Shown: one piece after another, positions 37,401-48,199 of the stretch
Layout of the letters: each line of letters begins with the position of its first letter
Position numbering within the stretch: the first letter of the stretch is position 1
Assembly: GCA_963576475.1 (NCBI GenBank)
Contig: OY754977.1
Span: 9,117,089-9,181,088 of the forward strand
Length of the DNA: 64,000 nt
DNA from: Molanna angustata
Taxonomy: Eukaryota; Arthropoda; Insecta; Trichoptera; Molannidae
Direction of reading: 5' to 3'
Position numbers and translations under genes: made by a program
The notes under the pieces: model-generated
The model's database searches: none
What the model was told of the DNA's origin: nothing
Seen by the model: only the letters and a program-made list of their open reading frames with translations

Positions 37401-39939
37401 ACATGAAATCAAATTACTGAACGTTTCCATACATAGAAATTTATCTAATTACATTTTTATTCATACTAAATGTTACTATTAGGAATACAAATTTTCTTCC
37501 GATAGTATATTTTTATGTTAAGATAGACAAACTATTAATGCAGTATAGGGAAGAATGCTTATGTTGTATGAAATATTTTAAAAAAAGCAGATAAATTTTG
37601 TTCTAAATAACGCGAGAGCATTTTCCAAATTTTGACAGGTGATATCATATGAAGATTTTTTTTGTTATTTATGGAAAGCTATTCAGTTCTATGTTCAAGC
37701 TCTTTACATTATAACATGAAATCAAATTACTGAACTTTTCCATACATAGAAATTTATCTAATTACATTTTTATTCATACTAAATGTTACTATCAGGAATG
37801 TAAATTTTCTTCCGATAGTATATTTTTATGTTAAGATAAACAAACTATTAATGCAGTATAGTGAAGAATGCTTATGTTGTATGAAATATTTTAAAAAAAG
37901 CAGATAAATTTTGTTCTAAAGAACGCGAGAGCATTTTCCAAATTTTGACAGGTGATATCATATGAAGATTTTTTTTGTTGTTTATGGAAAGCTAATCAGT
38001 TCTATGTTCAAGCTTTTTACATTATAACATGAAATCAAATTACTGAACTTTTCCATACATAGAAATTTATCTAATTACATTTTTATTCATACTAAATGTT
38101 ACTATCAGGAATATAAATTTTCTTCCGATAGTTTATTTTTATGTTAAGATAAACAAACTATTAATGCAGTATAGTGAAGAATGCTTATGTTGTATGAAAT
38201 ATTTAAAAAAAAGCAGATAAATTTTGTTCTAAAGAACGCGAGAGCATTTTCCAAATTTTGACAGGTGATATCATATGAAGATTTTTTTTTGATTTATGGA
38301 AAGCTAATCAGTTCTATGTTCAAGTTCTTTACATTATAACATGAAATCAAATTACTGAACGTTTCCATACATAGAAATTTATCTAATTACATTTTTATTC
38401 ATACTACATGTTACTATCAGGAATATAAATTTTCTTCCGATAGTATATATTTATGTTAAGATAAACAAACTATTAATGCAGTATAGTGAAGAATGCTTAT
38501 GTTGTATGAAATATTTTAAAAAAAGCAGATAAATTTTGTTTTAAAGAACGCGAGAGCATTTTCAAAATTTTGACACGTGATATTATATGAAGATTTTTTT
38601 TGTTATTTATGGAAAGCTAATCAGTTCTATGTTCAAGCTCTTTACATTATATGTAACATGAAATCAAATTACTGAACTTTTCCATACATAGAAATTTATC
38701 TTATTACATTTTTATTCATACTAAATGTTACTATCAGGAATATAAATTTTCTTCCGATAGTATATTTTTATGTTAAGATAAACAAACTATTAATGCAGTA
38801 TAGTGAAGAATGCTTATGTTGTATGAAATATTTTAAAAAAAGCAGATAAATTTTGTTTTAAAGAACGCGAAGGCATTTTCAAAATTTTGACACGTGATAT
38901 TATATGAAGATTTTTTTTTGATTTATGGAAAGCTAATCAGTTCTATGTTCAAGTTCTTTACATTATAACATGAAATCAAATTACTGAACGTTTCCATACA
39001 TAGAAATTTATCTAATTACATTTTTATTCATACTAAATGTTACTATCAGGAATATAAATTTTCTTCCGATAGTATATTTTTATGGTAAGATAAACAAACT
39101 ATTAATGCAGTATAGTGAAGAATGCTTATGTTGTATGAAATATTTTAAAAAAAGCAGATAAATTTTGTTCTAAAGAACGCGAGAGCATTTTCCAAATTTT
39201 GACAGGTGATATCATATGAAGATTTTTTTTGTTATTTATGGAAAGCTAATCAGTTCTATGTTCAAGCTCTTTACATTATAACATGAAATCAAATTACTGA
39301 ACTTTTCCATACATAGAAATTTATCTAATTACATTTTTATTCATACTAAATGTTACTATCAGGAATATAAATTTTCTTCCGATAGTATATTTTTATGTTA
39401 AGATAGACAAACTATTAATGGAGTATAGGGAAGAATGCTTATTTTGTATGAAATATTTTAAAAAAAGCAGATAAATTTTGTTCTAAAGAACGCGAGAGCA
39501 TTTTCCAAATTTTGACAGGTGATATCATATGAAGATTTTTTTTGTTAATTATGGAAAGCTAATCAGTTCTATTTTCAAGCTCTTTACATTATAACATGAA
39601 ATCAAATTACTGAACGTTTCCATAAATAGAAATTTATCTAATTACATTTTTATTCATACTAAATGTTACTAACAGGAATATAAATTTTCTTCCGATAGTA
39701 TATTTTTATGTTAAGATAGACAAACTATTAATGCAGTATAGTGAAGACTGCTTATGTTGTATGAAATATTTTAAAAAAAGCAGATAAATTTTGTTTCAAA
39801 GAGCGTTAGAGCATTTTGACAATGTTGACACGTGATATCATATGAAGAAATTTTATGATATCTATGAAAAGCTAATCAGTTCTAAGTTCAAGCTATTAAT
39901 ATTCTTATATCAATATGAAATCAATGAACTGAACATTGC
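28402..39939. repeat. ~313-bp satellite array, block 2 (about 37 monomers)
   Basis: Same monomer as block 1. Distinct variants recur 4,695 bp apart: a TTTACAAAAT insertion at 32,301 and 36,996, and an ATTATATGTA insertion at 33,951 and 38,646. This defines a 15-monomer higher-order repeat. The last monomers repeat those of block 1 at an offset of 12,239 bp. The first monomer starts abruptly inside the unit about 15 bp after the block 1 edge. Confidence 0.97.
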
Positions 39940-40637
39940 CAAATATAAAAAAATTCTCTTGTTACATATAAGTTTCATACAAATATCCATTAAATAAAAT
40001 ATAATTTTTGAAACCGTTGAATATTTTTCTTTTAACATTGACCAACTTTGAATACAATTTTATGAAGATTCTTGGTGTTGTATAAATAGTTGAAACCAAA
40101 TTAAAATATCTCTAATTTCCAGGTCGTGAGAGCATTTTTTCAGTTTTAATAGATGAAATCATAAAGAAACATTGGGAAAAAATGAACCGTTGTCTATGGA
40201 AAACTAATCAGCTCTAAGTTTATGGACTAAACACATGTGATATCAATATGAAGTCAATCGGACTTATAGTTTGGGCTGCAGAGAGGACACAAAAAAAAAC
40301 AACGTAAATGATGAATTCATAGAGAAGAAATCAAAAGTTGTCTATGGAAAACTAATCAGCTCTAGGTCTTTGCACTTTACACATATGATGTTAATATGAA
40401 GTCGATCAGACTTATAGTTTGGGCTGTAGAGAGGACACAAAAAAGATAAATGCTACGGCGTACGGCGTACGGCGTACGGCGTACGGCGTACAGCGTATAC
40501 GCCATACACACAAACACATCACGACGAAACTCATAGTGTGCATTCTCTACATGATACCCATTGAGAAATTGATGTAAAAAAAATACGCTTAAATTTTGCG
40601 AAATCATGACTCTCCCCTATTCCATAGTGTGGAGAGT
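39940..40637. repeat. Satellite block right edge, copy 2
   Basis: Near-identical to 27,701-28,385 except for five instead of three TACGGCG heptamers and one fewer A in an A-run. It ends in the same ACTCTCC/GGAGAGT hairpin, after which the sequence becomes unique. Confidence 0.9.
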
Positions 40638-41877
40638 AAAAATAGGCGTTTCCACAAAAAAAGAATATTTTTCCCGTAATATGTATAATATTGTCTATCT
40701 TTAAACAAAAAATCAATATAATTGGCGTTGTAGGCCACTTGTAAAGGATCACCTATTTTGACAGCTAAATCGATGAAACAATGCAAGTAAAGGAAATCTG
40801 ACCCACGATGCAAAAGGAAACGATTGTTCCGTGTAAATATTTCCCTATCCCATGTAGGATTTTATTATTTCGTGCCTTTTGAGCTCTGGCTATTACGGGA
40901 ACAAACACAACTTTACGTTGGCATCAGTTGGCATTATAATAACCGCAAGGATATATTCTCATAAATCAATTTTGGCGACTCGGCGAGTAACGCAAAAAAA
41001 CATTCTATAAGTCTTATTATATAACATTTAAACATACTTTCTTTTGAAAATAACATAAAAAACAAATTAGCTCGCGAGGCTTTGTGTTTTTATACTGTTT
41101 CAAATGTTAGATTATAAAAATGTAATATTATAAGATTTTTGCTCTACTGTAAAATTGACGATTTTGACATAGTAAGATTTCAAACGAAACATCGAGAGGC
41201 AGACTGACATGAATTTAGCCGTGCACAAACATGTGCAAATCCAGAACGACAATCTTACGAGGTCTACTTTATTTATATGCAGATTATAATGTTTGAATAT
41301 ATTTAAGTACACAACATGTTGTTAGTAATATTTTGGTACACGTTATGAACAACTTCAAAAGTTGTACGTAATGGCAAAGGCGTTCGGGTACACATACAAC
41401 TAATCTAAAGATTTATAGTATCCTAGAGTGGTAAATCTTCCACGTCAAATATCCATTTCAGATTTCTCATAAACATAATCGAGAAATAGATCCAGCTGAC
41501 GTAATCATTTATTTAGTTGGTGTACGATAATTTGCAAAAGATAGGTTTGTTGTACTCATAGGTTGCAAAATATTTATTTACATCAAATCACTTTTTAAAG
41601 TCGGCGCCAAACAATCATTTTATATAACTCACTTGTCAGATCGTAAATATGTTGGTATTTATTTGCTATTAAAAAGAATCATTAAAATCGGGCAATGTTG
41701 TAAAGAATTATTATCGCTGAAGTGCATATCGAAGAATTTGATGATTTTCTCATAGATCCCACGGTCAGATCTTGACCAAATTGAAATGGGATTAATCGTA
41801 ACATACCCCATTTCTTATGAAAAAAGAATAATCGAAATCGGAAAGGTGGTAAAAAAGAAATCGCTGAACATACATAA
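40638..41877. other. No clear feature right of the satellite
   Basis: AT-rich, apparently single-copy DNA. Short minus-strand frames near 41,112-41,312 have no recognisable motif. Confidence 0.4.
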
Positions 41878-43107
41878 AAAATCGGTAATTAAGTCCTGTC
41901 CCTCGCCGATCGCAATATTTTGTTTATATCACAAGATACATAAACGCATATATATTATCATGGACGGGAAAATTAAAAACTTATGGCGTAAATGCTTGAA
42001 ATATATCCATTACAATTTGTTAGATTTCTGACACAATTTGAATTTCCGAAACTCACCGCTAGGTGGCAATTCTGCCTTCAAACCACTAGCGCTTTTAAAA
42101 CAAATTATAAACAATAATACAATCGCAATTTGTCAAATCCTCACGCGTGGTAAAAATAGTACAATACAGTATATGATGCAATAATAACTACATACTAACC
42201 TAACCAACCTATTCAAACCAAACTTTTGGTTAATAATAATAATAATAATAATATATTTTTCCAAAATAAAATACATACAGGAACTAGTAGTTGAACATGA
42301 ATTTATGGTTAGGTTTGTTATCATTGCGACTCGCGTGGGCGAGTTGCATTAATTATCAAAATGGCGTCATAAATTAATTAGATAATAATTATGTGAAGTA
42401 TTATTTAAATATTATGTTGTAAAATTATTGTATTGCGCTAGTATTGAAGCCTGATGGTGAATTTCAGAAACTTGAGTAGTCAAGAAACCAATCATTTTTA
42501 TTATGGATTCCTTCATACATTTTACACAACACTATTTTATTTTTAATGTTTTTTTAAAGCATTCCGCCAAAAGTTTTTAATTTTTGCGTTATATATACGC
42601 GTTTATCTATATATTGATATAAATATTATATTATTACGATCGCCGAAGGACGGGACTTGTAAATGATTACCAAAAATATATACGCGTTTATCTATATATT
42701 GATATAAATATTATATTATTACGATCGCCGAAGGACGGGACTTGTAAATGATTACCAAAAATATATACGCGTTTATCTATATATTGATATAAATATTATA
42801 TTATTACGATCGCCGAAGGACGGGACTTGTAAATGATTACCAAAAATATATACGCGTTTATCTATATATTGATATAAATATTATATTATTACGATCGCCG
42901 AAGGACGGGACTTGTAAATGATTACCAAAAATATATACGCGTTTATCTATATATTGATATAAATATTATATTATTACGATCGCCGAAGGACGGGACTTGT
43001 AAATGATTACCAAAAATATATACGCGTTTATCTATATATTGATATAAATATTATATTATTACGATCGCCGAAGGACGGGACTTGTCACGAAATGATTACC
43101 AAAAAAT
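41878..43107. mobile_element. Element with inverted ends, one end amplified
   Basis: The stretch 41,878-41,965 (AAATCGGTAATTAAGTCCTG, then TCCCTCGCCGATCGCAATA, ATAAACGCATATATATTATC) is similar in inverted orientation to the 85-bp unit repeated at 42,591-43,107. This suggests a non-autonomous element of about 1.2 kb with subterminal inverted repeats. No transposase ORF is seen inside, and the outer boundaries are not fixed. Confidence 0.55.
42591..43107. repeat. Six identical 85-bp tandem repeats
   Basis: Units start at 42,591, 42,676, 42,761, 42,846, 42,931 and 43,016 and are identical as read. The last carries a 4-bp CACG insertion near its end. Unit motifs: ATATATACGCGTTTATC, ACGATCGCCGAAGGACGGGA, AAATGATTACCAAAA. 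The perfect identity implies recent amplification or gene conversion. Confidence 0.97.
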
Positions 43108-43214
43108 CACGTAGAACTGAAAACCTACTCCGTATTTGGAAATCGGTTAAAAAACACATCAATATACAGACTGATTATAGCAATGAAAAAAGGATCAAGT
43201 AAACAATATCCCAA

Positions 43215-43375
43215 AAGACGGAAACGGAAGAGGCTTAAACATGTTGTATGGTACAATGCGTGAATGCAGATGAGGCGACAGATCTTGCGGAGATAGAAAA
43301 ATGAGGCGTTAGTCTCTCGGTGCCTACCCCGTTAGGGACATGCCGTGATGGTATGTATGTTAGAATATTATAACG
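43215..43375 (+). pseudogene. RTE LINE 3'-end relic
   Basis: The stretch matches 6,075-6,185 of the RTE fragment: AATGCAGATGAGGCGACAGA, GATAGAAAAATGAGGCGTTA, CTACCCCGTTAGGGACATGC, then CGTGATGGTATGTATG. Frames are broken. The shared terminal GACATGCCGTGATGGTATG also ends SINE-D. Confidence 0.75.
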
Positions 43376-43589
43376 AGATAGACGAGAGACGGGAAAATTG
43401 TAATGATAATAATATTATTATGATAAATTTAAGGAGAAAAGTTTTAGCGAGAATGTAGTTTGTTACGAACTTTACTTAACTCGTATATTTTCGTTTGAAA
43501 AGTCAGTAACAATTTTCAACTTAATTAATTAAAAGGAAATAATTAATTACGTAGATATCTTTATAATTCTTTGGCTCTTCTTTCATTCA

Positions 43590-44250
43590 TCAAATAAAAT
43601 TATTAGGACTTTTGTTAATATTGCGACATCAAATACGTAAATTAAAATCAGTTCGAAAATATTTGCCAATAGACGCAGCACGAATGCTAATAAACGCACT
43701 TGTTGTATCAAGACTGGACTACTGCAATATTTTATACGCCGGTCTACCCCAGAATCAACTAGATAGACTTCAATCAGTTTTCAATGCTGCTGCCAGGCTG
43801 ATTAAGTGTTCATCAAAATATAATCACATCACTCCACTACTGAAAGATCTGCATTGGTTACGTGTTCCGGAGCGTATTTTATTTAAAGACTGTTGGATGG
43901 TGCATAAAACGGTCAATGGAAAAGCTCCATCATACATATAACGTAGTTATGTATACCACAACAGTTAACGAAACGGAGGACGCGGCTTAGATCTGCAGCA
44001 ACTGCCGTTGGACGTTTAACTGAAAAAAATCGCTGTCACTACACTTAATTCGGCGAACATGCTTTTGCTGTAAGGGATCCGATTCAATGGAACAATTTAC
44101 CACCAACCATAAGAGCAGTGAATAGTGAAATAAGATTTAAAAAACATTTAAAAACTCATTTATTTAAGAAAAGTTTCTGTGTTTAATTTTAAGTTTATAT
44201 GTAAAGCGCCCTTGAGGTGGTTTCACAAAAACGGCGCTATATAAATAAGC
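43590..44250 (+). pseudogene. CR1/L2-like LINE: ORF C-terminus and 3' UTR, 5'-truncated
   Basis: The open frame 43,612-43,938 reads LINALVVSRLDYCNILYAGL, PQNQLDRLQSVFNAAARLI, HITPLLKDLHWLRVPERI and KTVNGKAPSYI. This is the highly conserved region just after the RT thumb in CR1/L2-superclade polymerases. A frameshift and stop at 43,939 break it. Later frames recover RDPIQWNNLPPTIRA and FKKHLKTHLFKKSF, the usual C-terminus. The 3' UTR ends in CCCTTGAGGTGG...ACGGCGCTATATAAATA, shared with 3,711 and in part with 63,140. The RT catalytic core is missing. Confidence 0.88.
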
Positions 44251-44427
44251 CAATTTGATTTATTACTATTTATTTATCATCTATTTACCTAATATATATA
44301 AACATTATTCAAAGACATTTTTTTATTATTTTAATAGCATTTATAATATATTTCTTTTTCTTAGTGATGACTGTTTATTTGTATTTTTATTGTTTGTATC
44401 TGTTTTGTATTAATAATAATAATATAT

Positions 44428-45275
44428 GGATCTATGGCAGAGCGGTTAGCGCACTGGGCTAGTAATCCAGTAGTCGCGAGTTCCGAGTCCTGCCTCGACC
44501 GATTTCGTTCACCTATAGCACAAGCATTTCTTTAATTACTTAAGCTCCTCTTACCTTATTAGTCGGATACATTACCATGTTCCAACAAGAAATGCCCGCC
44601 AAATTATAACTTTTGTATGTAAGACATCCAACACTAACTATTTATATAACACTCCGTTGAATAGAATTCGTCGATTGAGCAATGACTTTGGTTAACTGAC
44701 TGACCCATTCTTTTATTCTTTTAAGGACTATAAATTTACTTTATTAAAACATTTTCAAAATACATAACCCCAAATGATTGTGTATTCAGTTTACATTTTT
44801 ACATTTTTATAAACTTTTGTATATTTGATTCTTATTTTATTTAATTCAATATTGTAATATACTATCACATCTGGCAGCATTCACTGATTCAGTGTGGCTA
44901 AGTATGTAGGTAGTTAGTTATTCACACCATTCATTTTTATATTATTCAGTCAGTAATATCCTTACGTTCATGCTATGCAGTATTTTTTATTTGAGTTTTT
45001 TTTTATTTATTTATTCCTGGGTTTTTAATGTATGTACTTTCGTGTTTAATTTACCTTTCTTATGTGTTTTTATTTTTTTATATATCCTCTGCTACCGTTG
45101 ATATGTCTAGATGTTATGAATATTTATAAATTGTATTTCTTTGGTTTATGCCGTGTCATGTAAATTTTTTTTTTTGTAAAGGGCTTTGAGTCGTGAATCA
45201 ATAAATAAATTTCTACTTATTTTAGGGAACGTAGGAAGATGTATATGAACTTGTTTAACAAGGGCATATTCATTT
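44428..45275 (+). mobile_element. SINE-A2, tRNA-Thr-like head, split by a LINE
   Basis: Head 44,428-44,499 (TATGGCAGAGCGGTTAGCGC, CTGGGCTAGTAATCCAG) and body TTCGTTCACCTATAGCACAA match SINE-A1. The body stops at 44,531 and resumes at 45,215 (CTTATTTTAGGGAACGTAGG) through the end at TTCATTTAAATAATGATAAT with a TAA-rich tail. The B box has picked up changes (GTTCCGAGTCC). Confidence 0.88.
44532..45208 (+). mobile_element. 5'-truncated LINE inserted in SINE-A2 (6-bp TSD)
   Basis: Flanked by ATTTCT at 44,526-44,531 and 45,209-45,214. The start of the insert encodes NTNYLYNTPLNRIRRLSNDF and later FKDYKFTLLKHFQNT, the extreme C-terminus of a CR1/Jockey-type polymerase, with one in-frame stop. A ~500-bp 3' UTR ends in AAAGGGCTTTGAGTCGTGA and AATCAATAAATAAA. 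Confidence 0.85.
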
Positions 45276-45300
45276 AAATAATGATAATAATAATAATAAA

Positions 45301-45495
45301 ACACTGCCTTGCACCCTGCGCAAGTGGCGAGTTATTGCCATGTGGCAATTTCTTCTAACTAATCAGTTTTTCCAACCCAGAAAAGCAATATTAGCGTGAG
45401 AATTTTATTTAAATAATTACTCCTCTGCTGGAGATCGAACTCAGGACGCCCGCACAGAAACCAAACGGCTTACCAACTGTGCCCCGGCGGTCGGC
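45301..45495 (-). mobile_element. SINE-C, tRNA-derived
   Basis: On the minus strand the head has an A box-like GGGGCACAGTTGGTAAGCCG and a B box GAGTTCGATCTCC, followed by a body with GTGAGAATTTTATTTAAATA reversed and GCCACATGGCAATAACTCGC. It differs from families A, B and D. This is the only copy in the window. Confidence 0.7.
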
Positions 45496-45639
45496 ATACG
45501 AATTACTCTCATATATTTTAAATTATGCTGTGTTTTGTATAATTATCGTAACTTGACTCAAATTTGCGCAAATTTGTGTATTTTTGCTTGGTTGGTATAT
45601 GTGCAAATCGCCCCCCTCCATGACAAAAAGGCTCAAAAA

Positions 45640-45705
45640 GGAAATGTATGCTCAATTTTAAAATTATGTAACCAACATTCACTAGAGAAATGTTGAGAAT
45701 ACTTA
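45640..45705 (+). repeat. Dispersed repeat X, copy 2 (partial)
   Basis: TATGCTCAATTTTAAAATTA, then ACCAACATTCACTAGAGAAA and TGTTGAGA match copies at 4,500 and 62,925. Confidence 0.55.
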
Positions 45706-46220
45706 TGGTTTATTTTTTAGAAACACACTGTTTAAAATATTTGAGAAATTTGATATCCAATTGGGGTGTTGACGTTTATATGCCCCCTTAATATAATTGA
45801 TCATAACCCATTAAATAGAGTATTAATTTGAACCACCGGAGATAGCAAAACAAAAGTAAAGTACACAAATTATTATTCTTGAAGAAACTTCGTGGATATG
45901 GATAGAACTCGTTCACCTATAGTAAAAGTATGTATATGTATGTATATGCTAAGTGTGAAGATAGAAGATATGCCAGGTCTCGTTACAAGAACATGTTCAT
46001 TACATTAAAAATAATGATTTCAAATAATGAAGCACCGGCTTAGAACAGTGCTTCCACTTTCTATGATCATCTTGGTCAGGTGTATCTTTATTAAAAAAAA
46101 ACAAGAGGCAAAATAACATCATATAGTTCAGCATTGAGGTTTACAACCCATTCTGAATGAAGTGCCTCTTTAGATGAGACAAGACTTATTTATGAGGATA
46201 CACGCATGTGTCATGCTTCT

Positions 46221-46624
46221 GTGGTGATTAGATTTCAAAACTTGGCAACGCTCACCTGTGGAATATTCTAGAACAATCAAACGATCTATATAAACTCGTT
46301 TTTTCATTCGCCCGCCATTGCTCTCTCGAAATGTCAACGTACTGCGTCAATCGATATTTTATCAGCCGTGTAAATTTATAAATCTTAATTGTAAATTAAT
46401 TAAGTAAATCAAAGATTGTTATTTGTGAGTAAACTGTGTATTGCAAAGTAAGTTAATTCTTTAATGCTTAAGACACATCATTTCCTTATTGCATTATTTT
46501 ATTAATAAATATTTAGTGGGTTAAAAGATTAATGATAACAATTTGAACACGCATTTAAAAAATTTCTGATAATTATTATAATAACCTTCTGATAAATCCT
46601 GACTACATTAAATCAACCCCTAAA
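46221..46624 (+). mobile_element. 404-bp LTR-like insertion carrying a promoter
   Basis: Flanked by CTTCT at 46,216-46,220 and 46,625-46,629. The order of elements is that of an LTR: heat-shock element and TATA box (U3), a transcribed leader with a consensus splice donor GTAAGT at 46,448, then AATAAA at 46,504. No ORF over 20 codons. The start is GTGGTGATTAG or, taking one more T, TGTGGTGATT. The end is CCCCTAAA, without the usual CA. A solo LTR is the simplest reading; a promoter-bearing MITE is possible. Confidence 0.6.
46261..46294 (+). promoter_or_regulatory. Heat-shock element plus TATA box
   Basis: GAATATTCTAGAA (46,261-46,273) is a perfect three-pentamer HSF site (GAAnnTTCnnGAA). A TATATAAA box follows at 46,287-46,294, 14 bp downstream. 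A start site would be expected near 46,317-46,325. The first ATG (46,331) opens only 16 codons. Confidence 0.65.
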
Positions 46625-46700
46625 CTTCTTTTTATCTGGTAATGCACACCTGTCTCCGGCTATATCACATAGTGGGATATGCCGTGATGGTATGAATGAA

Positions 46701-47627
46701 TAATTTTATGTTAAAGTAATCTATAATAACAGACATATTATGTCGGTACATCGTGTTCTTATGACAAAAATGATGTAATAAAAACGATTCGAAAACCAAC
46801 CCCCGCCCACCCTAGCTTCACATAACATTTACCCAAACGACTTGAACACAATATCGTTCATAGCCACACACAGTTAGTTTATCGCGAGGAAGCCAACAAA
46901 CACATATAGACACATACACACGCAGACATAGCCAGTTCCTTTTTCAAATATTTCTCAATCCACCCAAGTGTAGACCACAATGAAATTTTCTTTGCTATGA
47001 GATAGGGTCAATTTATGTCCGATTCTCCGTTCACGCTGACCTAGTTGAGTCTCCTTATATTTGATCTAAACAAGCTGGAACATCAGTACCTACCTAATAT
47101 AGTAATAAAACATTAGAAGAAATTCATACTTATTTGAGACAAAATAAAGTTACAATGGTACATTGTGGGCCGTAGAACTTGACGAATATGAGAATGCGGT
47201 TGACAGTTTTATAAAGCATCGTTGAAAATTTATGGTTTCAAAGATCAAGGAAAAAGTGACAAGCAATTCTCTGCACAACGTCGAACTTCAACTGATTTTA
47301 TTGATCAGTACAAATGGGAGTATTCTCCTGCGCTAGAATTGGTTTGAGCACAAGTGATTTCACCCGCATTCTTTCGCTTGGCGAGCCCTTCTTCCATCGT
47401 CAACCAAAATAATTATAAAAATTATAAAGTTCATATGTATACTTCATACGTTTACTGTTTTTTTTTTTATTTTAATTAGTTTCCTTTCCTTTCTTTTTCA
47501 TTTCATTAAGGTTATTTTTTTTTGCTCACTATATTTTAGGTTGTTTTATTATATACATGTTATATTTTTACATGTGGTGACTACAAAAACAAAAAAAAAA
47601 TCAGAAAAAATTGAAAGGACCTTAATG
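46701..47627. other. No clear feature
   Basis: No recognised ORF. Positions 47,180-47,410 contain short coding-like stretches without a recognisable family. GTGGTGACTACAAAAACAAA at 47,575 resembles GTGGTGACACTACAAAATCA at 58,222, which could reflect related element ends. Confidence 0.35.
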
Positions 47628-47760
47628 ATTTCTGTTGTATCTACTTCACTAGAGGCTTTTTTAAGTTACTTGCTCGAAAAAAATTTATTTCTGTTGTATC
47701 GACTTCACTAGAGGCTTTCTTCACTAGAGAAGTTACTTGGTCGAAAAAAATTATCGAATA
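47628..47760. repeat. 59-bp tandem repeat, left group
   Basis: Two imperfect copies of a unit with TTTCTGTTGTATCGACTTCA, CTAGAGGCTTTTTTAAG and TTACTTGGTCGAAAAAAA. The second has an internal TTCACTAGAG duplication. Confidence 0.85.
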
Positions 47761-47823
47761 TTCTTTGTTAATTGCATATACGCAAACATTGGATTTTTTC
47801 CCTTTCCGGAGTCAAATGATATT

Positions 47824-48196
47824 TTTATTAACAAACATTTTTTCAACATCTCAATAGAAAGATGAAGTAGGGATATTGTAGAAGAACCAGGAACTCGAGG
47901 CACCTACGGGGCTTACGACCTGTCATTGGCTGGTTTACGTGAACACTTTATGCGCTTGCGCAACGTTCACCAATTATGCCTTCTTATTGAGATCCCTTAA
48001 CACTTTAAAAATTACATCGATTAGGGAACTCAATAAGAAGGCATAATTGGTGAACGTTGCGCAAGCGCATAAAGTGATCACGTAAACCAGCCGATGACAG
48101 GTCGTAAGCCCCGTAGGTGCCTCGAGTTCCTGGTTCTTCTACAATATCCCTACTTCGTTTCTATTGAGATGTTGAAAAAATATTTGTCAATAAAGA
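47824..48196. mobile_element. Foldback element, ~174-bp inverted arms
   Basis: Arms 47,824-47,997 and 48,021-48,196 are near-perfect reverse complements over their full length. The centre is short and AT-rich (about 23 bp). Arm motifs include CATCTCAATAGAAA, GGGATATTGTAGAAGAACCA, GGCTTACGACCTGTCATTGG and CAACGTTCACCAATTATGCC. Single-arm relatives are at 1,411 and 49,800. It has no coding capacity. Confidence 0.92.
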
Positions 48197-48199
48197 AAA

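Larger units (their letters stand above)
46090..46700 (+). mobile_element. SINE-D copy split by LTR-like element
   Basis: Body part 46,090-46,220 (CATATAGTTCAGCATTGAGG, AGATGAGACAAGACTTATTT, CACGCATGTGTCATGCTTCT) and tail part 46,625-46,700 (GGTAATGCACACC, CATAGTGGGATATGCCGTGA) join without gap when the 404-bp insert and one copy of CTTCT are removed. The joined length equals that of the copy at 9,290. Confidence 0.8.

Noticed and set aside
20810..40637. CRISPR array
   Set aside because: Repeats are contiguous ~313-bp monomers without short conserved repeats and unique spacers, and the DNA is eukaryotic.
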